This document shows positions 17,714 through 26,363 of a stretch of DNA of 64,000 bases, in pieces. The notes below the pieces were generated by a model. That model was not told the origin of the DNA. It saw only the letters and a list, made by a program, of their open reading frames with translations, and searched no databases. A program made the position numbers and the translations under genes. Numbering within the stretch: position 1 is the stretch's first letter; the number at the start of each line of letters is the position of its first letter. The stretch covers positions 248,001 through 312,000 of the forward strand of contig CAWAVG010000001.1 of assembly GCA_963785425.1 (NCBI GenBank). The letters are read 5' to 3'. This DNA is from RYN-133 sp963785425. Lineage in GTDB: Bacteria > Actinomycetota > Actinomycetes > Mycobacteriales > Jatrophihabitantaceae.

Positions 17714-18409
17714 AACTATCCTTTCATGCCTGTCACACGTGACGTGCTTCTGCGCACGAAAAAAAGAACGCCATTCACGGTTGGCTGTAGCGCCATCGAT
17801 GCAGGCGACGGCTCTAAACGCGGCCCATTGCTGTTGGTAAGCGCTAAGCGCGACAGGATCGTCGAGGCTGCCATGATGATGCACTTGTAACCACCGCTGG
17901 TGCTCGCTCGAGAATTCGAAAATCCTAGTAGTGCGAATACGTAGGGCGTGTGCATGTCCGTCAGCAGTCACGTAAGCGCCGATTTCGCGGCCCGCGAAGA
18001 CGGCGAATGTGTCTGTCGCATATTCGATGATGTCTTGGAACGTGACCTCGACGGATGCTTTGCTGCTGAAGACTCTTTCGTACAGTTCAACAATCTCCTT
18101 GCCACCGCGAAGTATTCCCCCTAAGGGATTATTCAGTTGAGCTAAGACGTCGGCCAGCCAGACGAATTCCAATGCATCAATATCGCGATGGTTGAACGCA
18201 TAGTAAAACGTTTCGAGGGCGGCTCTGGCGCCGTTGTGGTCGGGTTCCGAGGTGAATGCACGCAAATCGTCGGAACGCGGTCCATATTGTGCGTCGAGGA
18301 TGCTGTGCAAATGTCGTCTCCAGTTACTGTCTAATGAACTGCGCGTCAGTAGCCGCCGACGGGTTGGCTTGTGGGGTGCGCGCGCTAGGCGGGCGCCCCA
18401 CATCGGCAT
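17309..18409 (-). CDS. SnoaL-like/NTF2 domain ORF reading through into a tautomerase domain
   Basis: One open frame of 366 codons. Residues about 55-175 form a SnoaL-like/NTF2 domain (AALETFYYAFNHRDIDALEF, LAQLNNPLGGILRGG, RTTRIFEF, LQVHHHGSLDDP), as seen in small ketosteroid-isomerase-fold proteins. After a ~45-residue linker without recognisable homology comes a complete tautomerase domain from PLVTIDLNA to the stop. Tautomerases need a free N-terminal proline, which a fusion would bury, and an internal GTG with a Shine-Dalgarno precedes that proline (separate entry). The N-terminal start is uncertain. Either two genes have lost the stop between them or the tautomerase is made by internal initiation. 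Confidence 0.7.
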   Translation of the reverse strand: MPMWGARLARAPHKPTRRRLLTRSSLDSNWRRHLHSILDAQYGPRSDDLRAFTSEPDHNGARAALETFYYAFNHRDIDALEFVWLADVLAQLNNPLGGILRGGKEIVELYERVFSSKASVEVTFQDIIEYATDTFAVFAGREIGAYVTADGHAHALRIRTTRIFEFSSEHQRWLQVHHHGSLDDPVALSAYQQQWAAFRAVACIDGATANREWRSFFRAQKHVTCDRHERIVVPLVTIDLNAATHGRNAQQISDGVHRALVKAIGIPDGDRFQIVNRHVEDELVFDAEYMAERRDIVYVRVTLVSGRSELQKRELYQQIVTNLAAASVRSDDVFIVLTENTRADWSVGNGAAQLLDACSDDLATRG

Positions 18410-18486
18410 TTACCACCCACCCATCGCGGCGGGCTGCAACTGGCGCGATGTCTAATTCTTCGTAACCGCTGTTCTCGATATCAGCG

Positions 18487-19038
18487 TCAAGGCCCCTGTA
18501 TGGCGCGGTCAAACGGTTCGGTTGACTGTTCTGCTCGGGCGAGTACGTAACCGCCCTGAAGCACCGCGGCGATCATTGATCCAATTTCAGAAGCTTCAAG
18601 CTGTGGGTCAATCTCGCCGTTTCGTTGCCCTTCGGCGAGAACCTCGGCAAGGCGGCTCTGCAACCATGCGAACGTCTCGTCCACGGGTGCGCGGAGCGCC
18701 GCGTTTGCGACGACTTCTGGGTCTTGGGTCAGTCGACCAATACGGCATCCGCGAAGTACGTCGCGCTGCCGCAGCAGGTACGCGGTAATACGTTCCAGCG
18801 CCGTCCCGGGCGCTGAGAATTGTTGTTCACCTTGAGTGCGGAGGTCATCGGCGCTGCGGCGGATGGCGGCGAGCGCGAGTTCCGACTTCCCTGAGAAATG
18901 GTGGTACATGCTACCTTGCCCGGCGGAAGCGCGTTGTTGTATCGCCCTCGGGCTCATGCCCACATAGCCGCGTTCCCACAGTAATTCCTGAGCGCTCGTG
19001 ACAAGGCGATCTGCAGCGTCCACTAGATCAGTGTACAT
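18487..19038 (-). CDS. TetR-family transcriptional regulator 1
   Basis: A 183-aa regulator from ATG 19038; in-frame codons upstream are unlikely to be used. The N-terminal helix-turn-helix is ELLWERGYVGMSPRAIQQRA with SAGQGSMYHHFSGKSELALA, a textbook TetR recognition-helix region. The ligand-binding domain resembles the LmrA/YxaF group (RDVLRGCRIGRLTQDPEVV, LQSRLAEVLAEGQRNGEI). An 18-bp GTACATAC...GGTAC element covers its start codon, and near-identical copies lie before the DHA2 exporter/MBL gene pair and before the MocR gene. That points to autorepression and a small regulon. Confidence 0.9.
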   Translation of the reverse strand: MYTDLVDAADRLVTSAQELLWERGYVGMSPRAIQQRASAGQGSMYHHFSGKSELALAAIRRSADDLRTQGEQQFSAPGTALERITAYLLRQRDVLRGCRIGRLTQDPEVVANAALRAPVDETFAWLQSRLAEVLAEGQRNGEIDPQLEASEIGSMIAAVLQGGYVLARAEQSTEPFDRAIQGP

Positions 19039-19050
19039 ACCTGTTGGTAC
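19033..19050. promoter_or_regulatory. TetR-type operator copy A (GTACATAC family)
   Basis: GTACATACCTGTTGGTAC, an imperfect palindrome overlapping the start codon of TetR 1. It shares its first eight and last five bases with copies at 22377 and 28527. Confidence 0.6.
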
Positions 19051-19230
19051 AGCGGCAACGATCCGCCGCCACCGGATGAGTGGGCCGCACAAGACCGCCA
19101 TGGCGTTGTCCGGTCACCGGAAACCGAAAGTTTGGCTACGCGAGTCTGGTGACTCTGGCTGCGTCCGTGCTCGACCGAACCTGTGGCGCGAATGCGGCGG
19201 ACGCTTCAGCGGCCTCACACTGCCACAGCG

Positions 19231-19818
19231 CTACGCCACGCTCCGTCCGCCACCCGTCCGGGGAGAGGCGCCCACCAGGTCGGCGGTCGTGACAACGGTG
19301 GCGAATTCCTGGTGCAAGCTCGCGAGTGCGGTGTCGTGCATCTCTTGCGCAGCGTACGTGCGTCCGTCCGGGCCGACGCGTTCAAAGGTCGCCGTGGCGT
19401 CACTGACAACGAAGGCCGAGAAACCCAGGTTGCCCGCCATCCTGGTCGTCGTCGAAACGCAATGGTCGGTGGTGATACCGCAGATTACGACGCTAGACAC
19501 TCCGTCAGCGCGGAGGCGTTGTTCGAGGTCGGTGCCGATGAACGCACTGTTCACCGTCTTGGTGATGACGGGCTCGCTGGCAAGGGGAGCGGCTTGGGGT
19601 TTCGGTTGAAATCCCGGATTATCTGGGTGAAACAGCCCGCTCGGGTTGCTGTTGCGGTGCTGAATGTGAATGACTCGCTGACCTTCCCGACGCCAGTGGG
19701 CGAGAAGTACGGCGACGTTGTCTTCGGCGTCGGGGTTGTTTCGCGCGCCCCAGCGCGGATGTTCGAAGGCGAGCTGAACGTCGACGACGATTAGGGTTGC
19801 GTCCTGAGGGTGTTCCAC
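19231..19818 (-). CDS. Isochorismatase-family cysteine hydrolase
   Basis: A 195-aa cysteine hydrolase. The catalytic triad is D13 (LIVVDVQLAF), K87 (VITKTVNSAF) and C120 (ICGITTDHCVSTTTRMA), with the conserved cis-peptide GITTDHC. Members hydrolyse vinyl ethers, nicotinamide or other amides. It starts near two GAGAACG..CGTTCTC operator-like repeats, shared with the divergent thioesterase, so the two are probably co-regulated. The substrate is unknown. Confidence 0.9.
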   Translation of the reverse strand: MEHPQDATLIVVDVQLAFEHPRWGARNNPDAEDNVAVLLAHWRREGQRVIHIQHRNSNPSGLFHPDNPGFQPKPQAAPLASEPVITKTVNSAFIGTDLEQRLRADGVSSVVICGITTDHCVSTTTRMAGNLGFSAFVVSDATATFERVGPDGRTYAAQEMHDTALASLHQEFATVVTTADLVGASPRTGGGRSVA

Positions 19819-19911
19819 GGTTCCTCCTGCGGGGTGTGCCGACTAGGTTGTTGGGATCACGGAGCGGTCCTCGTTACGGTCCTGGCCGCGAAGCCGAAGC
19901 AGTTGTTGCGA

Positions 19912-19927
19912 GAGAACGCTCGTTCCC
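19912..19927. promoter_or_regulatory. TetR-type operator copy (GAGAACG family), imperfect
   Basis: GAGAACGCTCGTTCCC, one arm base off from a perfect repeat, in the divergent isochorismatase/thioesterase promoter region, 26 bases (centre to centre) from a better copy. Confidence 0.55.
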
Positions 19928-19937
19928 GTACGTTCTG

Positions 19938-19953
19938 GAGAACGGTCGTTCTC
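19938..19953. promoter_or_regulatory. TetR-type operator copy (GAGAACG family)
   Basis: GAGAACGGTCGTTCTC has 7-bp perfect arms around GT. It lies six bases upstream of a TACACT -10-like hexamer (19960-19965) and 33 bases before the thioesterase start. It matches the perfect palindrome at 35072. Confidence 0.6.
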
Positions 19954-19986
19954 ACTCCGTACACTAGTGTTTCATAGGAGGTCGCG

Positions 19987-20472
19987 TTGAGCGAGACCCC
20001 CTCTACGGAGCCGGTCGCGGGCGCTCAGTTCGTGTGGCACACTCGCGTCTTCTTCGATGATCTCGATCCGATGGGGATGCTGCATAACTCCAGATACATC
20101 GTCCTGGTCGAGCGAACAGAGTCATCGTTCCACTGGTCACAGGGACGGCAGTGGGAGCTGGACGTTTCCGCTAACCCCGATCAGTACTACGCGATTCGGG
20201 AGCAAACAATCCGGTACCTCCTCCCAGTGCGCGGCAACATCCCGATCTCGATTCACATGTGGCTAGGCGCGCTGGGTCGTACGAGCGCAACGTTCGAGTT
20301 CCAAATCCGTTCCGTACAGGGCCTGCACGCGACCGCGACGCGCACCATCGTGAAGATCGATCCGGTCACCCAGCGGTCTGCTGCCTGGACAGATACGATT
20401 CGCCACGCCTACTCGGAAATCGCCGGGTCGCGCGAACACGTTACCCACGTCGACGGCGACAGAATGTCGTGA
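19987..20472 (+). CDS. Acyl-CoA thioesterase, 4HBT hotdog family
   Basis: A 161-aa hotdog-fold thioesterase. The motif FFDDLDPMGMLHNSRYIVLVE corresponds to the 4-hydroxybenzoyl-CoA thioesterase helix, with the catalytic Asp in FDDLD, and the central strand IPISIHMWLGALGRTSATFE follows. It starts at TTG 19987 with a perfect AGGAGG five bases upstream. It is divergent from an isochorismatase, with operator-like repeats between. It probably releases free acid from an acyl- or aryl-CoA. Confidence 0.88.
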   Translation: MSETPSTEPVAGAQFVWHTRVFFDDLDPMGMLHNSRYIVLVERTESSFHWSQGRQWELDVSANPDQYYAIREQTIRYLLPVRGNIPISIHMWLGALGRTSATFEFQIRSVQGLHATATRTIVKIDPVTQRSAAWTDTIRHAYSEIAGSREHVTHVDGDRMS

Positions 20473-20689
20473 TACCGCGGACTTGGTCCTTGCGCTTGGC
20501 AACGTTTGCGATCGGCGCCGGCGGGGTCGTTGTTGCCAGCGTCCTCCTTGGCTTGCTCGCAGCCTCAACGCAAGCGTTGGCAATATTCGACGCCCGCGCC
20601 ACCTCAGCAAGCATCGAAACGTCTGACGCCTCGTCGAGTAACCGGTTGAGCCCCTCCCCGAGCGGCTCGCTCGCACAGTCCGCCCACGG

Positions 20690-22123
20690 TCAAGGAGTTT
20701 GGCGGGACTTGCCGAGGAGACCAAGCGCCGCCAACGCAGCTAGCGCTGTGAATGAAGCGCATTCCGTCCAGGCGATGTAGAAGTGCGCCGCGGGCTCGGA
20801 CGATCTCGGACCGATAGCTGCGACACTCGCCGCGATACCCAGGGCCGCCCCAATCTGTCGTGCGCACTGATTCACCGCAGTCGCGGCCGCCAAATTCTCC
20901 GAAGTTTCGTTTGCGACTGCCGCGGCTCCGAGTAGCGGATAACACAGGCCAATCCCCACTCCGACAAACGCAGCGATCGGTATCCAACTAAAGGCAAAAG
21001 AGCTGGTTCGATCGACGGCAATGCTTGCGAGTAATCCTACCGACATACACGCGGTGCCCGTTGACAACGGTAGCCTGAAGCCTAACCGATCGGATAACGC
21101 GCCGACGAACGTGGTCAGGACCAGAGCAGCGACAGGCATCGGCGTCAGCGCCAATCCCGCAGCACTAAGCGAAAGATGCCATACGTCGGTAAGGAAAAGT
21201 ACGAAAGTGAACAATAGGCCGAAGAATCCAGCCGAATAGAGAACAGTGACCGTCGTGACAAGGGTGGTCTGACGACTACGAAGTAGTCGCAGGTCAAGGA
21301 CCGGGTCTGCAACGATCAGGCTTCGCCGCGCGAAGAGTACTGCGAAGAGCCCACCTCCGATGAGAGCGCCTACCGTTCGAACGGACGTTCCACCCCATGT
21401 GGTTGCTTCGGATATGCCCAGGGTTAAGGTCGCGGCGGCACTTCCAAACAGCACTGCACCTATTGGATCGGGAAGCGTCCGACCGGGGTGTCTAGTCGTC
21501 TCTGTCAGGACCCTCGGCACCCATCTGAGCGCGAGCAGAATGAGAGGCGCGTTGATAAGGAACACCCAGCGCCAGCTGGTGCCGGCCGTTATGAAACCGC
21601 CGAGCGATGGACCCAGACCCATCCCGACGGCACCCATACCGCCCCATCTGGCAATGGCGGTTGCGCGCCGACGCGCCGGGACGCTGGCTACAAGTAGACC
21701 CAGAGACGCTGGCTGGGCCGCTGCCGCGCCCACCGCCTGCACAACGCGTCCGATCAACATGATCGGTAAGTCCGGAGCGGCACCACACAGCACCGATCCG
21801 GCCCCGAAGATGATCAAGCCCCACCAGAAGATCCGGCGTCGGCCCGCCCGATCTGCGAGGCGCCCAGCGGGAACCAGGACCGCTGCGAAGGTAATGGCGT
21901 AAGCCGTCAATACCCAAGACAGCGTAGGTCGCTCGGTCTCTCCGAAGCTTGAGCCCATCGCAGGAAGCACCGCGTTCGCGATGGAAACGTCGAGCGAGAC
22001 TAGGAAGGCGCCCAAGCTTGTAATCAGAAAGGTTGATCGGTGTAGCTGTTCAGCGCCATCCGCGCGCGTCTCCCCAGTTAGGGAACAGGCTGGGTTGGTC
22101 CCCGGGACGTTACCTGTCGCCAC
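20690..22123 (-). CDS. MFS exporter, DHA2 (14-helix) family
   Basis: A 477-aa drug:H+ antiporter. After an N-terminal tail it opens LITSLGAFLVSLDVSIANAV, the DHA2 motif with the conserved Asp. Motif A is PAGRLADRAGRRRIFWWGLI and motif C is ARWGGMGAVGMGLGPSLGGF. Fourteen hydrophobic segments are visible, and the length is normal. A GTACATAC-type operator lies 254 bases upstream of the start, in the gap shared with the divergent MBL-fold gene, so TetR 1 is a candidate repressor. Likely effluxes a toxic organic compound. Confidence 0.92.
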   Translation of the reverse strand: MATGNVPGTNPACSLTGETRADGAEQLHRSTFLITSLGAFLVSLDVSIANAVLPAMGSSFGETERPTLSWVLTAYAITFAAVLVPAGRLADRAGRRRIFWWGLIIFGAGSVLCGAAPDLPIMLIGRVVQAVGAAAAQPASLGLLVASVPARRRATAIARWGGMGAVGMGLGPSLGGFITAGTSWRWVFLINAPLILLALRWVPRVLTETTRHPGRTLPDPIGAVLFGSAAATLTLGISEATTWGGTSVRTVGALIGGGLFAVLFARRSLIVADPVLDLRLLRSRQTTLVTTVTVLYSAGFFGLLFTFVLFLTDVWHLSLSAAGLALTPMPVAALVLTTFVGALSDRLGFRLPLSTGTACMSVGLLASIAVDRTSSFAFSWIPIAAFVGVGIGLCYPLLGAAAVANETSENLAAATAVNQCARQIGAALGIAASVAAIGPRSSEPAAHFYIAWTECASFTALAALAALGLLGKSRQTP

Positions 22124-22491
22124 AGTGGCGCCTAAAGCCCATTACTGACCAAGCGCCGAGGCGGTGACCAGGTGGGCAAGCCTCGGCACCGGCTCGGGTA
22201 GGCGGGCTGCAGATGCCGACCCTTCTGGTCTCCGGGCAGAGGCCGACCGGGAGGTAGTCGGTGCTGACCTCGCCGATTGCTGCGGCACGTCGTCCCTCCC
22301 CGACTGACCACGCAAGGTGCGTCAGACCTGGCCGCAGCGTGTGTCGAAGCTTCCCATTGTTTTGCATCCCCGCATCGTACATACTGGTAGGTACAGTGCT
22401 CAGAGTGCGTCGGTGGGGCGCTTGATGTGACGGCGCGTCGAATGTCCGCGATGACGTTCCGAGAAAATCGAATCTGTTGGAAAGGAGCCGG
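22124..22491. other. Divergent promoter region between exporter and MBL-fold gene
   Basis: No convincing gene. It contains the GTACATAC-type operator copy B and the ribosome site of the MBL-fold gene. A 90-codon leftward frame here has no recognisable content. Confidence 0.5.
22377..22394. promoter_or_regulatory. TetR-type operator copy B (GTACATAC family)
   Basis: GTACATACTGGTAGGTAC, an inverted repeat (GTAC-x-TAC / GTA-x-GTAC), 98 bases before the MBL-fold gene and 254 before the exporter. Confidence 0.65.
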
Positions 22492-23280
22492 ATGGCGACG
22501 GAAGACCCGCCTCTTACTGTCCAGATGATCGGGGGCCCGACGGCCCTGTTGACGGCGGCAGGCTTTCGGATTCTGCTCGATCCAACGTTCAGCCCGCCGG
22601 GCGATTATGAAAGTGCACCGGGTCGTTTGCTGACGAAAACGGAGGGCCCCGCGGTCTCGCCCGGCGAACTTGGTGAGGTCGACGCCGTGCTGTTGTCACA
22701 TGATCAACATGTTGACAATCTGGATCCAGCGGGTCGTGTGTACCTCGAGACAACCCCGATAGTGCTTACGACACCGAGCGGCGCCGAGCGCTTAGGAGGC
22801 AATACACGAAGCTTGGCCCCGTGGGGACACATCACCCTTATATCCTCCGATGATGTTCACATTGACGTGACTGCCGTACCCGCTCAACACGGACCGGATG
22901 GCACTACTCACCTGACGGGAGAGGTGACCGGTTTCATTCTCACCGGCGCGAGCCTTCCCACGGTATACGTCAGTGGAGACAACGCGTCTCTCGCGGCAGT
23001 TTCGGCGGTCGCCGAGCGGTTCCGCAACATCGATCTTGCTGTCATATTCGCGGGCGGGGCGAAGTCGCCCAAACTTCTCGGCGACGCGTACCTGACCCTG
23101 ACAGGCTCCGGCGTGGTGGCAGCCACGAAACTGCTAGGCAGACCACGGGTAGTGCCTGTCCACTACGCAGGATGGACTCACTTCACCGAGGGAGCCACCG
23201 GAGTACGACGGGCCTTCGATACTGCTGGCATGTCCGAGCTGCTCACGGTATTGGATCCAGGCGAGTCATTCATTTTCTGA
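22492..23280 (+). CDS. Metallo-beta-lactamase-fold hydrolase (UlaG/UPF0173-like) with variant metal motif
   Basis: A 262-aa MBL-fold protein. AAAGGAG precedes the ATG at 22492. The strand VQMIGGPTALLTAAGFRILL leads to LDPTFSPPGDY, as in UlaG-type lactonases. The metal motif is SHDQHVDNLD instead of HxHxDH: one His is displaced and the final His is Asn. Later ligands are in AVPAQHGPDG, VSGDNASL and PVHYAGWTHF. This variant is seen in an uncharacterised subfamily, so metal number and substrate are open. It is divergent from a DHA2 exporter with a shared TetR-type operator. Confidence 0.85.
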   Translation: MATEDPPLTVQMIGGPTALLTAAGFRILLDPTFSPPGDYESAPGRLLTKTEGPAVSPGELGEVDAVLLSHDQHVDNLDPAGRVYLETTPIVLTTPSGAERLGGNTRSLAPWGHITLISSDDVHIDVTAVPAQHGPDGTTHLTGEVTGFILTGASLPTVYVSGDNASLAAVSAVAERFRNIDLAVIFAGGAKSPKLLGDAYLTLTGSGVVAATKLLGRPRVVPVHYAGWTHFTEGATGVRRAFDTAGMSELLTVLDPGESFIF

Positions 23281-23457
23281 ACCTGCTCACGATCCATAGC
23301 GTAGATCGAGTTCAAGCTCGGTCGAACGCGATGAATACAGGCGTGCAAACCGCCGAACGTAGCGATCGGGGGTTAGTGACGACCTAGCTGATTTCGGCGA
23401 CCTCAAAGTACCGAAAGAGTCCGCGTCGCGGGCTACGACTTCTACTCGGGAGACCTC

Positions 23458-24036
23458 ATGTACGCCATGCAATACCGCATCGCACTTCCAGCCGACTACG
23501 ACATGGCAATCATTCGCCGGCGCGTGTCCGCAAAGGGATCACTCCTCGACAACGCGCCGGGCCTAGGAGTGAAGGCCTACCTCGTCCGGGAGTGCACCAA
23601 AGATTCACCGGTTAACGAGTACGCGCCGTTCTATTTGTGGACCGACGTCACAGCCATGGGCCACTTCATCTGGGGTGGCGGCGGATTCCAAGGCATCGTG
23701 AAAGATTTCGGGCGTCCGGCGGTGCGGCAATGGGCCGGCGTGCGGTTCGTGTCTGGATCAGAATACGAGACCACACCAAGCATCGCGACACTCACGCGCA
23801 CGAGACTTGTACCCGACATCGCTCCGATGCACGCACTCGTAGCCAGCGCCGATCTTATCGACGCAATGGCAGTCACGCCGGGAGTCCATTCGAGCGCGCT
23901 CGCGCTGAATCCGACCTCGTGGGAGCTGGCACACTTCACCCTGTGGTCCGGCGAGGCCACTACGCTTGAGACAACCGAGACGTTCACAGTGCTCCACCTC
24001 TCCACCCCGCACATCAATGAATTGGCGATGGCGTAG
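23458..24036 (+). CDS. DUF4865-family protein, copy 1
   Basis: A 192-aa protein of unknown function with the DUF4865 signature: MYAMQYRIALPADYDM, LGVKAYLVRE, NEYAPFYLWTDVTAMGHFIW and FGRPAVRQWAGV. It looks soluble, with no signal or membrane helix. The ferredoxin-like pattern resembles monooxygenase-type alpha-beta barrels, which is inference. A second copy lies at 54515. In other bacteria these genes are frequently beside a tautomerase and a regulator; a tautomerase is 6 kb away here. Confidence 0.85.
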   Translation: MYAMQYRIALPADYDMAIIRRRVSAKGSLLDNAPGLGVKAYLVRECTKDSPVNEYAPFYLWTDVTAMGHFIWGGGGFQGIVKDFGRPAVRQWAGVRFVSGSEYETTPSIATLTRTRLVPDIAPMHALVASADLIDAMAVTPGVHSSALALNPTSWELAHFTLWSGEATTLETTETFTVLHLSTPHINELAMA

Positions 24037-24157
24037 CTGTCCGTCCCCGATCACGGAGCGCAACCGTTGGTCGAATTGACACGGATCGTCCCCGGTGGGC
24101 GGCTTGCGTCAGGGAGGGAACCGCCGAAACTCGTCCGGATGCACGCGATGGCGGCGG

Positions 24158-24880
24158 CTAGCCGAATAGAGGAAACCGCCGTGCCAGACGCCCAAGCGAC
24201 GAACGCTGTTCAGAGCTGAGCTGATCTCGCCCAGTGCCCAGACGCGCATACGTGACGTCACCCCATTGAGCCGGTCCTGACTCTCCGAGCAGCCCGTCAA
24301 GGACGTGACGGACCTCGCCGAGTCCAGATTTAGTGGGCTTGTTAGCGATGGTGGCGCCGAAGTCGAGATGGTGCACGACCGCCTCGACGGTCAGGGTGCG
24401 CAGCAGAGCTTCGACCGTCAGAACGTGTCCCTGGGTCGATACGCAATCGTCAGCATCCACACGCTCAGCCTGCGCCAGCACCGCTGACGCTGTTCCGGCG
24501 AAGAGATCCGCGGGTCCGCGAACAGATGTCCAGGCGCTCGCGGAGATCCGGACACCTCGCAGTGCGGCATCTGCTGTAGGGGTGCCAGGTTGCCAGTTCG
24601 CCCAGTATGAGACTTCGTCCAGATCGAAGACGTCTCGGGTAGGGCGTGCGAGTGCAAGCAGGGCGCGCTGAGCGTCCGTGGCCAAATGATAGATGAGGTC
24701 ACGGACCGCCCAACCAGGTAGCTCCGTGGGTGTCCATCCTGTTGATTCGTCCACCGTGCTCGCGAACTCGATCAGGGGTTCGTAAGCATCGTGAAGCAGG
24801 TCGATGCCGTTCACACTGCGCTCCAGATAGAGATCTTTTAGGTCGCGCAGCCCGTCGTGCGCACCAAGCCAAACGAGCAA
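24158..24880 (-). CDS. Maleylpyruvate isomerase/DinB-fold protein (mycothiol-dependent type)
   Basis: A 240-aa four-helix protein of the MDMPI_N/TIGR03083 family. The typical segment is WTPTELPGWAVRDLIYHLAT with the metal His in YHL, and further ligand candidates lie in VEAVVHHLDFGA. Members use mycothiol and a divalent metal, for example in maleylpyruvate isomerisation or S-transfer detoxification, and mycothiol is restricted to actinobacteria. It converges with DUF4865 copy 1. The first residues (MLVWLGAHDGL) are weakly supported as start. Substrate unknown. Confidence 0.82.
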   Translation of the reverse strand: MLVWLGAHDGLRDLKDLYLERSVNGIDLLHDAYEPLIEFASTVDESTGWTPTELPGWAVRDLIYHLATDAQRALLALARPTRDVFDLDEVSYWANWQPGTPTADAALRGVRISASAWTSVRGPADLFAGTASAVLAQAERVDADDCVSTQGHVLTVEALLRTLTVEAVVHHLDFGATIANKPTKSGLGEVRHVLDGLLGESGPAQWGDVTYARLGTGRDQLSSEQRSSLGRLARRFPLFG

Positions 24881-24937
24881 CTACGCTCTCGCTGGATGTT
24901 GTCGCACCGACAAATGCACGCATCACTATTATGCTAT

Positions 24938-25414
24938 TTAGGTACCTTCAAACAACAGTTTGACGCCCCGCCAACCCCAATATATCCGATGATGTGCTAT
25001 CAGCCCATTCGAGATATCCATGAATTCAGCAATGTCAATCTGTTCGCCTCCAGGATAGGCGTGAGGATACTCCCACGAGAGAGTTTGACCAGTCCAGCCA
25101 AAAGTCGACGAACGGTGCCACCGTACAAGCTCGTTAGGGCGCCGGGCAGTACCCTCGGCGATGAAACGACCGATCTCGGCCCGTCCCGTACAAATACCGT
25201 CGGTTGTTCCCAGAATGGCAGTCACCAGCGGACTCTCCAGTACAGCATCTTCTGCGTAAAGCGACAGGAGTCCCTCGACCGATCGACCTTTCGCATAAAG
25301 GTGCCAGTCCTCGAAGATCCGGACGTGATCGGGTCGTCTGTTCCGTTCCGCACCCACGTTGGGTTCCTTCAAGTCATATTCCTTCCGCCGCCCATTCGCG
25401 CTTACACCACGCAA
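24938..25414 (-). CDS. SnoaL-like/nuclear transport factor 2 family protein
   Basis: A 158-aa NTF2-fold protein. The core HVRIFEDWHLYAKGRSVEGLLSLYAEDAVLESPLV (in two parts: DWHLYAKGRSVEGLLSLY and AEDAVLESPLV), TGRAEIGRFIAEG and the last strand IAEFMDISNGLIAHHRIYWGW fit a ketosteroid-isomerase-like cone. No catalytic assignment is possible. The start is probably a few residues after the first codon. It follows the mycothiol-type gene's promoter side on the same strand. Confidence 0.78.
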   Translation of the reverse strand: MRGVSANGRRKEYDLKEPNVGAERNRRPDHVRIFEDWHLYAKGRSVEGLLSLYAEDAVLESPLVTAILGTTDGICTGRAEIGRFIAEGTARRPNELVRWHRSSTFGWTGQTLSWEYPHAYPGGEQIDIAEFMDISNGLIAHHRIYWGWRGVKLLFEGT

Positions 25415-25599
25415 ATAACCAGGCCAACTTCGCTTATTCGCACTGTTGCAACGACCATGGAGCGCCGCAAGAACGGCGCCAGGATTCCGTCCAATACAAC
25501 GCCGATTGGCGTCGCGACGCTAGAAGGCCGATGTCGACCGCTGCGACCGCGCCGCCAACTGGCGCCGAACGCACGTCGTACGTGTCTACTCCGGAGGCT

Positions 25600-25715
25600 C
25601 CATCAGCACTGGTGCGCATCAGCGCTTGAGTCGTCTGCGAAGATTTGGCGAAGACGAGCATCGCCGCAGCCTGCTCGACCCAGAGGGACACACGATAGAT
25701 TTCGAGCAGGCGTAG
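25600..25715 (+). pseudogene. Possible VOC-domain remnant in an otherwise empty 500-bp stretch
   Basis: Between 25415 and 25910 no intact gene is visible. One rightward frame ends RRSLLDPEGHTIDFEQA then a stop at about 25715, the normal last strand of glyoxalase/bleomycin-resistance domains. Nothing upstream in that frame restores the domain, so only a fragment remains. Confidence 0.35.
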
Positions 25716-25910
25716 CCGGCATCGTGATGCCGTCGCGCGACTCGGCCAATGCACTTAGTACCGTGGGCGACGGCCTGGACTGCAAGCCCGCTCGGTGCAA
25801 CTGCAAGGAGACGCCCCGATCGCACAGGGACGCGATTGAGCTAGGGCATCGTCGGTGTGATTATCGGCGGCCAAGCCGCGCCGTGCCCGCGCTTAAACTC
25901 AGGTCAAAAG

Positions 25911-26363
25911 TCAGACGACGCAGAATTCGTTACCCTCCGGATCCTGCACGGTGGCATGGACGTGGTCGTTTCCTTGATCGTCGTACCAGGCGACGAGCTG
26001 CCCCCCGCGTTCGGCGATATCACACACAGCGGATTCGATTGCGGCGCGGCGCTCCGACTTCGACATCTTCCGTCCATCGGAGACGCGCAGATCGAGGTGC
26101 AACCGATTCTTGGAGGTCTTGGGCTCCGGAACTGTCTGAAACCAAATTTGGATACCGTTTTGTCCACCGGGTGGGCGTAAGCGATCACGGCCGTCCCCGT
26201 CGATAGTTTCTGGCGCATCCCCAAGGGACAGGTAATAGTCTCGCCAAGTGTCGTGCGGTGCTGGTGGTGGTGGCACCTCGTATCCAAGTAGCGGTTGCCA
26301 GAACTCGACGAGACGCCCTGGCTGGCGACAATCGACGGTGAGCTGAAGAACTGTTGCACTCAA
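25911..26363 (-). CDS. VOC-family protein (Glyoxalase_6 type)
   Basis: A 150-aa single-module VOC protein: LQLTVDCRQPGRLVEFWQPL at the N-terminus, WFQTVPEPKTSKNRLHLDLR in the middle with the metal-site His, and ATVQDPEGNEFCVV at the end with the second-module Glu. This Glyoxalase_6 group is abundant in actinobacteria and mostly uncharacterised. A related but larger protein is at 44179. No neighbour suggests a substrate. Confidence 0.85.
   Translation of the reverse strand: MSATVLQLTVDCRQPGRLVEFWQPLLGYEVPPPPAPHDTWRDYYLSLGDAPETIDGDGRDRLRPPGGQNGIQIWFQTVPEPKTSKNRLHLDLRVSDGRKMSKSERRAAIESAVCDIAERGGQLVAWYDDQGNDHVHATVQDPEGNEFCVV

Noticed and set aside
19183..19794. Rightward 203-codon frame across the isochorismatase gene
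   Set aside because: The opposite strand has the complete D-K-C triad; this frame has no motifs.
22110..22382. 90-codon leftward frame between exporter and MBL gene
   Set aside because: No recognisable content, begins inside the operator and overlaps the exporter start.
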